Assembly: GCA_001600875.1 (NCBI GenBank)
Contig: BCLD01000012.1
Span: forward strand, 742,287 to 806,286
DNA: 64,000 nucleotides
Source of the DNA: Solicoccozyma terricola
Taxonomy: Eukaryota; Basidiomycota; Tremellomycetes; Filobasidiales; Piskurozymaceae
Direction of reading: 5' to 3'
Both the position numbers and the translations under genes were made by a program. Under the pieces are notes generated by a model. That model was not told where the DNA came from. It did not search any database and was given only the letters and a program-made list of their open reading frames with translations. Positions 56,814-64,000 of this stretch are shown in pieces (positions within the stretch are counted from its first letter, which is position 1; the number at the start of each line of letters is the position of its first letter).

Positions 56814-58857
56814 ATGTCGACATCGTCTACTCAACCGCATCGCCCACGTCTTGATTCACTCAAATCATCGTCTTCTTCGTTCGGTCCATCGCCACGGTGG
56901 CGCGGTGGTCCGCCTAGTCCTACGGTGTGTTTACCCCTTTGTTATTATCTCGTTTTTATGGGTATTTACTGATCAGACGCATTCATCGACGTTCGACCTT
57001 GTCTCATCTTCCAGCTGTCAGCTACTACTCAAGCTTCCAATCTTGATTTTACAAATCCACCTGGTTTATTGATCACTCGGAAGGACCTCAGGCAATCTAT
57101 TGCTTGTTTAGAGGATGTAAAGTTGGAAATCACAATTCCTTCCTCTTGATCTACTCACTGACACAGTGTCTCTTTCATCAACTAGTTATTAACTCAAGCT
57201 AAACTATTTCGGACCCAACTGATTGCACTGTCAAGAGCTTCAACATCCTTTGCTGGTGCTCTTGACGCTTGTGCGAGGGTTAAAGGGTGTAATGTCGCTG
57301 CGGGAGGATTGATGGGTGCTGGAGGATTAGAATACTTGGCTGGAGGTTGTGAAAGTTTGCTGGTGAGTTTGAGAGGAGGACGATCATTGACTAGAGAAGA
57401 TATTCTTTTTGCTAACCCTATCTTTATAATCCTCGTCACGTCGAAAAAAAAAAAAAAACTACTAGGCAGATACATTTTATCGGCAATTCGAGATCCCACT
57501 CCTGGAGACACTTGACAATTACAAGGCCTCAGTGACTGTAAGTTCTCCGTCCCACCTCTTGCATTCCTCTAGGATATGGTAGGGACCTTTATTGATTCCG
57601 ACGTTAATTTCGCCAGGATCGTCAAGCTCAATATGAGAAAGCATGCCACGAGAAATCCTCTCTAATACGGAGAACAGAAAGTGAAAATATCAAACATGGT
57701 CGAAGGAAGAAGCGAGGTGAGCCTATCTTTCCCAATTTTTATGCGTATACGTAAGACTCGCATTGAAATGAGAGATCTTGCAAACCTATGTGTTAGACCT
57801 TCAACAATTTAGACAAGCTTTAGCTACTCTACAAGCTCAAGTGAATGATTTAGATTGTTTGAAATCGACATATCACCAAGAGGTCATGGAAGCTGAGGAT
57901 GAGGTGCGTTGAGTGGATTTGTGCTCCGGAGCTACTTTTTTTTCTCTCTCATCGACAAGGCTGATCGTGCAATGATGGGGGTGTTGGTCGTTGTACGTAA
58001 CGTACCTTAAAAACTCAGCTGTGGAATGTCGTTTTGGGAAGAGTTGGATTTTTCGTCCGAGCTCAAATGGAGGTATATGATAAAGTAGCTTGTAAGTCAT
58101 CTTGCTCTCCGGTGTTATCGACGAGATTTTGTTCTTGGGCCATTGAAAACTGACATGGCTTCCGCATTTCATTCCCCTCGAAAACAGCCAAAGCAACCGA
58201 TCAAGCGCTCGAACCTCTTATTTCATCTCATCCTGATCCATTTGACTCTTATGGACCTCCGAAAGAGGAAGGACAGATATTCAGTGTATTAGCGCCGTGA
58301 GTAGTAGTCGTCGTCGTCGTCGTCGTCGTCGTTGTGCTGTTCCCTGTCGTAAACCGAGTTTAGCAACTGAAGCGTGTGGGGTTGACAGTTTGGGATTGAT
58401 GAATGGATTACCGCATTCGAGCACACCTAGTCCAGCGTTATCTAGGGGGATTTCAGGAGGAGGAGGATTGATGTTGTCAACTCCGGCTACGGTAGGAACG
58501 TCGGATCGAGGCGAGGAAGGGACGGCAGGGAGAGCTGAGAGTGAGGTGGGAGGGAACGGAGGGTTGTTTGATAATGATGATCGAGAGGCGGGTGGTGGTG
58601 GCGATGTGGTGGCCGGCGGAGGAGAGGCGAGCGAGGGGTGGCGACGGGAGGATGATGGTGATTTGGTGAGAACGAGACGAGAGAGGGAGTTGAGTGTGAT
58701 TGAGGATGGGAATGAGGTGGAGGTGGAGGTGGAGGGGGATGACGTGGCAGTGGCGGTGGCGGTGGCGGGCGGGGAGGATGGAAATGGAAAAGGGAGTGGA
58801 GACGGGAGTGGAGACGGGAGTGGAGAAGGGAGTGGTCGATGTGTAGGGAGTGTGTGA
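56814..58857 (+). CDS. Ivy1-like BAR-domain protein
   Basis: Predicted membrane-curving BAR protein; yeast Ivy1 binds phospholipids, Vps33 and Ypt7 at the vacuole. Exons: 56814-56924, 57015-57116, 57186-57362, 57466-57537, 57617-57716, 57773-57903, 58019-58091, 58188-58296 and 58389-58857 (1344 nt, 447 aa). The coiled-coil core spans about residues 55-290: ITRKDLRQSIACLEDLLTQA, LSRASTSFAGALDACARVKG, QFEIPLLETLDNYKASV, TYVLDLQQFRQALATLQAQV and WNVVLGRVGFFVRAQMEVYD. The C-terminal 150 residues are disordered, with valine/alanine-glutamate and GSGDGSGD repeats. Intron 3 contains a 14-15 nt A run and intron 8 a (GTC)n run. The BAR fold is clear; assignment to Ivy1 rather than another small BAR family is from remembered similarity. 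Confidence 0.75.
58304..58334 (+). repeat. GTC trinucleotide repeat in intron
   Basis: About nine GTC units in the last intron of the Ivy1-like gene. Confidence 0.8.
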
Positions 58858-58884
58858 GCGTGTGAGTGTGTGAGTGTGTGAGTC
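58792..58884 (+). repeat. GGGAGTGGAGAC tandem repeat and GTGTGAGT run
   Basis: About 3.5 copies of a 12-bp unit encode the GSGDGSGDGSGEGSG end of the Ivy1-like protein (58792-58835). A GTGTGAGT run follows, spanning and passing the stop codon (58851-58884). Confidence 0.75.
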
Positions 58885-59731
58885 ACTGTAACCTGTACTT
58901 GGTGCTACTGTTAGTTGTATGGTGCCCTACCCTACCCTCCCTCTTACTCCCCCCTAACCCCCTACCCGGCTTTCCCCCCCCCCCGCCCCCGCCCACCGTG
59001 AGAATGTTTTTGCCACTTTCGTCCCTCTCTGTCTCAAAATCCTCGTCGACCAAAAGCGCTGACCATCTCGCCGTCCAGTCCAGTCGAGCCCATATCACTT
59101 CACACAAGCAGTGTAAGGGGTACCATATCCCATATCCCATCCTAGTCGCCACCAGCACCAGCACCAGGTCCACATACGGCCCTGCATCGCTGATTGGAGG
59201 TTCTTGCTTGCTCGTCGTCATCACGAGCATCGGAAACAATAGTCCCATCCTAGTCCCACCAAGAAAAAAAAAATCATCGTTTTTTTTTTCTTCTTTCTCC
59301 TCATCACACCAGGACATTCATTAACCAACCTCACAAGGATCTGATCGACATCGGACACCAACGTCCGTCGAACGGTCTACATTCCTGATCCGAATCTGCA
59401 TTCGCGGATACAACATCCGGATCATTTTCTCTCGAGTTCTCCACAGAACAGCAATCACCTACATTCGACACTTTCTTCCGGACCACTTAGTTGTGCGACT
59501 CTGGAATTTTGAACATAAATCGGTGGATTCACACGAGAACGACCAAGAGGGAACATCTAGCTTCTTCACCGGCGCTTTCGAAAACAATCTCCATCGGTTG
59601 ATTCTCTCACCCAAACGATTGACATCACGTTGGGTCTCTAGTTCTTTTTTTTTTCTACAACGCACACGACACCCACACGCCACGCATTTCTTGATAACGA
59701 TATCAGAAACCCCATTACCACCCAATTTCAA
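58858..59731. promoter_or_regulatory. Promoter and long leader region of eIF4G
   Basis: 874 bp between the Ivy1-like stop and the eIF4G ATG. It has poly-C (about 58975-58985) and poly-A/poly-T runs (59265-59290), then a C/A-rich stretch up to the ATG (AATTTCAAATGAG). Its length suggests a long 5' untranslated region. I found no gene here; the long minus frames are low in complexity. Confidence 0.45.
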
Positions 59732-62700
59732 ATGAGCAAAGGCGTACCCACCAACACCTCGACTACGGCTTCGACCAACGGTTCTTCTACAACAACGAGT
59801 GGTGGTGCTCAGTCTACGACGACGACGACAGCAGCTTCAGCAGCAACGACTGGAGCCGCCGTCAGATCAGCTTGGTCAAAGGGTCCTCCTCCCGCTACAT
59901 CCACCTCCACTTCCACCTCTCCCGCCGTCACATCTACCCCAAACGCCTCCACTCCACCATCTAATGCTAATACTAGACCGTCGTCGGTGACTGGATCACC
60001 TAATTTGGGAGCAGTCAATCAGCCGAATGGCGTGAATGGCGTTGCTGGGAAGGGAGATGGGAAGAAGGCGAGTTTGTTGGCGATTGGAGCGGATGGGAAG
60101 CAAGGTGGAATCGGAACGAAACCGATGAATATCGCGAGAGGTGAGTGGGCGAGAGATTGGTGGCTGCGTTCTCGAAGATGACGACTGACGAAAAACCCGG
60201 TTTTTTATCTCTCATAGGACCAACCTCAGCTATCAACTTTGGTTCCATCGATTCCCCTTCCACTCAACTCTCATCGTCTCCCGCTGCACCAACTAGCACC
60301 GGTAATCATCTTCCGAGCGGTCTCAAGTCATTTGGCTCTATCGAAGCCGAGAAAGCGGCGTCTGGATTGACAGGAGGACAGCAAAGTTCTCAGGGTCATG
60401 CGAGGAAGAATAGCAACATGGGCGGTCTGACTATTCCACCTTTCCAGGGTGGCAAGACCAGTCCATCCGGGGTTACGTTGGCCTTGCCAGCGACCACCAC
60501 CGGAGAAAACAAAGCTTCATCGTCTACCCCGTCTCCTGCCCCAACTCCAGCTACTGCTACAGCCACCGCCACCGCCACCGCCACCAGTGAAACCGCTCCT
60601 CCCACCAACGCTCCAAAGAAGTTCAACCCACATACCCTCTTCCAATCCGCCGGCGGATCTCAAACTCCTGCGTCCTCGATGGCCGCTTCGACTGCTTCGC
60701 CGCCTGCTTCTCAAGGTCCTCCCGCCGGGATGTACCAACCTCAATCCGCACAACAAGGTGGTGGTCGACCGGTATTGCAACAATCTCACGGTTACGATTC
60801 GCAAGGTCGACCACTCTTGGGTGGAAGCGCTCAGTTCGTTCCAGGTATGCAAATGCAACAACCTTTCCCAGGTATGTCTCCGTACCCGCAACATCAACAG
60901 GGAATGCCTCAATATCGAGCCGGACCAGGTCAACCTCCTCTCCCCGTTCAACGATCGCCTTCAATGAGTCACCAGCAGCCCAACTTTAACCCGCAGTTTA
61001 GACCGGGTCAACAGCAACAACAAGGTGGACCACCAGCGAGGAGTGGGGCTAGTGGATTGAGTCCAAGACCCCAACATCAGCAGTTGCCGAACTTTGGTGG
61101 GATGCATCCCGCTCAGATGGGTTATCCAGGCATGCCGTATGGTCAGCAGGGCTTTTACGTGAGTAATGGTCATTGGTTAGTCATGCTCGAAACCGCATGT
61201 ACTGATGTTCAGTGGCACTTCCAACAAACAGGCATACGCTCAGAACCCATATGAGCAGCAGGGTCAGTATATGGGACCGCCACAATGGCAAGGTCAAACT
61301 CGACCAGGTGGTGGCTACCAAGGAGTCGGCATGCCATTGTCACCTCGCAATGCACCCACTGCGCTTCCTGGAGGATCCTCCCCAGCACCATCCCATACCG
61401 GTATTCAGCCCGCAATCTCTGGATCACCCTCCCCAGCTCTCACATCAGCACGACCCGCTAGCGGTCAGCCTCTCCCTCACTCCTTGTCGCATACGAGTAG
61501 CGCAATGTCCACCACCCCATCTTCGCAATCATCAATTCCTGGTACTCCTAATCAGATCCCAGCTCGCCCTCTTCCATTCCAAACACCTTCGTTCGCTGGC
61601 CAGTTCTCTCCTCTTCCCGTTGGACAAGGGCCTCCAGGCTCGCCGATGGCTGCCAGCTTATCCGCTGGCGCTTCCTCATTTACTCCTCGAGCCAAGAGCG
61701 CGATCAAAATCTCGAGGCCGGATGGTACAGCTTTCGACATCGCAGCTGCAGCCACCGCTGCTAAATCGAGTCAAGTCAATGGTTCGGCTACATCATCAGC
61801 ACATGCCTCAGAGACTGAAACAGTTGCTTCGCCGTCGTCCGTCGAGACTCCAGCTTCGAAGGTCAAGACAGGCCTGCCATACAAACCCGTCGTAGTTCGA
61901 CTTGAGACCGAAGCTCAGAAAGTGGCAAGGTTGGCTGAGGAAGCCAAGGAGCGAAAGATCAAAGAGATTGAGCAGAAAGAGGCAGAGGAGCGCAAGGAGA
62001 GAAAGGCAAGGGAGGAGAAGGAGAAAGCCGAGAAGGCGGAGAAGGAGAAGAAGGAAGCTGAGGAGAAGGTGAGCTTGTTTATGAGCGCGTGCTCGTACCA
62101 GAGCTGACAATGTCGCGAACCTACGCAGGCCGAGGAGGAGCGAGTAGCTCGGGAGAAGTCCGAAGCTGAAGCGGCCATCGCCAAAGAGGCAGAGAAGAAG
62201 GCCGAGGAGGAGCGGATCCTCAAGGCCGAGGAGGCTCGCAAGGACGCAGAGGCCAAGGCCAAGGCCGACGCCGATAACCAGGCGACGGAGGAGTTGGCAA
62301 CGGCTTCAAAGGAATCGGCTAAGCCAGATCTTCTTGCCCCTCTGGCCTCTCCCTCCGCCACATCGTCTCCCCTCGCCTCTCCGTCGCTTGCACACGCTAG
62401 TCTCCCCGCGAAGCCGACTACCACATTCGCCGCTCGTCGACCCATGCCTGCAGCTCTCGACCTCGCGCCAGCTTCCTCTGCACCACCTTCCCCAACTATC
62501 GCCTCCGCCTCCGCTATCAGCTCAGCCAAGGCTATCGAGGACATTCATTCGATCACTTACCCCTCGTCCCTTCGGTCTCCTGATCCGACCCTGAATGTCG
62601 ATGCATCTCCCGGCAAGTTCCGTTACGATCGGGGTTTCCTTCTGCAGTTCATGGATATCTGCAAAGAAAAGCCGGAGACACTCCCTCCTTTGGCAGTCAT

Positions 62701-64000
62701 CGGTATGGAAGCCGAGTCTGGTACCTTTGGTAGTCGCACTTCTCGTGGAGGTGTTAGTCGCAATCAATCGAGCCAAACCGGAATGCCTCGTGGTGGTATG
62801 GGTCTTGGCATCGGCAGCATGACCGGGCAAATGGGGCAATTCGCCGGGAAAGGTGCCGCAATTGGTGCATTCGGCACTGGCAACTTTGGTTCTGCGCGAG
62901 GATCGACGAGTGAGGAGCGCCTTGCTGCTGCGAACAGCCGAATGCAAGGCGCAAGCTCATTCGGTGGCCGCAACTCCTCATCTGGAATGGCTCGCACACC
63001 GAGCCAGACAGGTGCGATGGGCTCAATGTCCTCAATGAGCATCCGCCGTCCTCCAGGAGGCGGAAGTAGCCGTGGCAAGCCTCGACCCGAGGCCAGAGCT
63101 CCTCAGGTCACTCAGCTCGAGCCCGGAGTCGCTCCTCTCGAACAGACACTCAACCGCTGGAAGCCTATGGTTCAGGTGAAGAAGGGCGGAGCTGGTCAAG
63201 TAGACGAAAACTCTCCCGAGTTTGTTGAGCGAAAGGTCAAAGCCTTACTCAACAAGCTCACAAAGGAGAAATTCGAGTCGATCTCCAATCAGATCCTTCA
63301 ATGGGCCAACAAGTCGGCCAACGAGAAGGATGGTCAGACCCTTCGTCTCGTTATCAAGCTCATCTTCGAGAAGGCCAAGGACGAGCAGTTCTGGTCAGAG
63401 ATGTATGCTCAGCTTTGTGTCAAGATAAACCAGGAGCTTAGCAACGACGTTCAAGATGAGCTTATGACTGAGAAGGATGGAACGCCGATCTCTGGTGGAG
63501 CATTGTTCCGCAAGTACCTCCTTGGTCGATGTCAGGAGGACTTCGAGAAAGGATGGAAGAAGAGGGAGGATGCTACCGTCGCCGCGAAGACCAAGGCGGA
63601 CGTCGATGCGCAGAAGAAGGCTGACCACGACAAGGCCGTCGCTGGCGGACAGCAAGTTGAGGAGTTCAAGTTCTCCGAAGAATACTACGCTGAACAGACC
63701 GCCAAGCGTCAAGGTCTCGGTCTCGTCAAGTTCGTCGGAGAGCTGTTCAAACTGGGTCAGCTGTCGACCAAGATCATCGTGGCCTGCATCAAGCAGCTCC
63801 TGATGAACGTCACAAATCCGGACGAGGAGGATGTCGAATCACTTTGCCAGTTGTTGTCGACTACCGGTGAAGGTCTCGACAGGTACAACGCCCAGAGCAG
63901 TGGCTCGGTCAGCGTCTTCATGCAGCGTATGGAGGAGCTTAGCCGAAGTGAGAACATCTCATCGCGTATCAAGTTTATGGTTTTGGTGAGTTACAAGTTA
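59732..64000 (+). CDS. Translation initiation factor eIF4G (3' end cut by window)
   Basis: Scaffold of the cap-binding complex eIF4F, joining eIF4E, eIF4A and poly(A)-binding protein. Exons: 59732-60140, 60218-61158, 61232-62068, 62129-63985; an intron then runs to the window end. 1348 codons are present. The N-terminal half is Ser/Thr/Gln/Pro-rich. A charged coiled-coil of Lys/Glu repeats lies near residues 690-790. The eIF4E-binding motif YxxxxL-hydrophobic is YDRGFLL within GKFRYDRGFLLQFMDIC (about residue 895). The MIF4G HEAT domain begins near 1090: RKVKALLNKLTKEKFESIS, then QFWSEMYAQLCVKINQEL, LFRKYLLGRCQEDFEKGW, and LGLVKFVGELFKLGQLSTKI. The remaining MIF4G helices and any C-terminal part lie outside. 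Confidence 0.95.

Noticed and set aside
58281..58886. 201-codon minus-strand frame opposite the Ivy1-like 3' end
   Set aside because: Low-complexity Ser/Pro/Thr text produced by the coding repeats of the plus-strand gene.

Overview
The window is nuclear DNA from a fungus, most likely a basidiomycete of the Tremellales (Cryptococcus/Kwoniella-like). Genes are closely packed on both strands. Almost every gene is broken by many short spliceosomal introns, mostly 36-100 nt with GT..AG ends. The gene set is eukaryotic: eIF3e, eIF4G, an EST1/SMG6 PIN nuclease, Sld3, Rrn7, Kcs1 and a mitochondrial ABC exporter. The genus is inferred from gene structure and protein character, not from a database search. 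I rebuilt the exon chains by hand, joining donors and acceptors in phase. Every complete chain gave an open reading frame whose total length is divisible by three.

Layout, left to right. Utp11 (minus, cut by the window start) and eIF3e (plus) diverge at 1-3381. A large SMG6/EST1-type nuclease gene runs leftward (3837-8830). A poorly explained 1.6 kb gap follows. Then come a membrane DnaJ protein and a 14-exon MFS transporter in tandem (10470-14949), and two nearly identical intron-containing tRNA-Ala(AGC) genes (15180-15390). An RRM-like protein and the cornichon/Erv14 cargo receptor diverge (15578-18143). A beta-lactamase-fold hydrolase and a DUF1769 protein follow on the minus strand (18471-22104). 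A second MFS transporter and a Bud4/anillin-like protein are on the plus strand (23342-32118), converging on the inositol-hexakisphosphate kinase Kcs1 (32347-36764).

After a 1.26 kb gap holding short degenerate repeats, Sld3 (38021-40464) converges with Rrn7 (40510-42994), which is followed by the 13-exon mitochondrial ABC transporter Mdl1 (43196-46369). The rest is plus strand: Rrp17/NOL12, a two-HKD phospholipase-D-like protein of at least 16 exons, an Upf1-like SF1 helicase with a probable mitochondrial presequence, an Ivy1-like BAR protein, and eIF4G, which runs off the right end.

Many of the genes act in translation, ribosome production or RNA decay (Utp11, eIF3e, SMG6, Rrn7, Rrp17, eIF4G, tRNA-Ala). 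Others cover DNA replication (Sld3), budding (Bud4), ER export (Erv14), inositol pyrophosphate signalling (Kcs1) and mitochondria (Mdl1, probably the helicase). This looks like ordinary fungal core-genome gene order rather than a biosynthetic cluster or mobile island. I saw no transposon, virus-like element or CRISPR. The main items for a second look are recurrent CACGTG boxes about 100 bp upstream of start codons, the tandem tRNA pair, the repeats between Kcs1 and Sld3, the 8-nt micro-exon and hidden N-terminus of the PLD-like gene, and the Upf1-like helicase.
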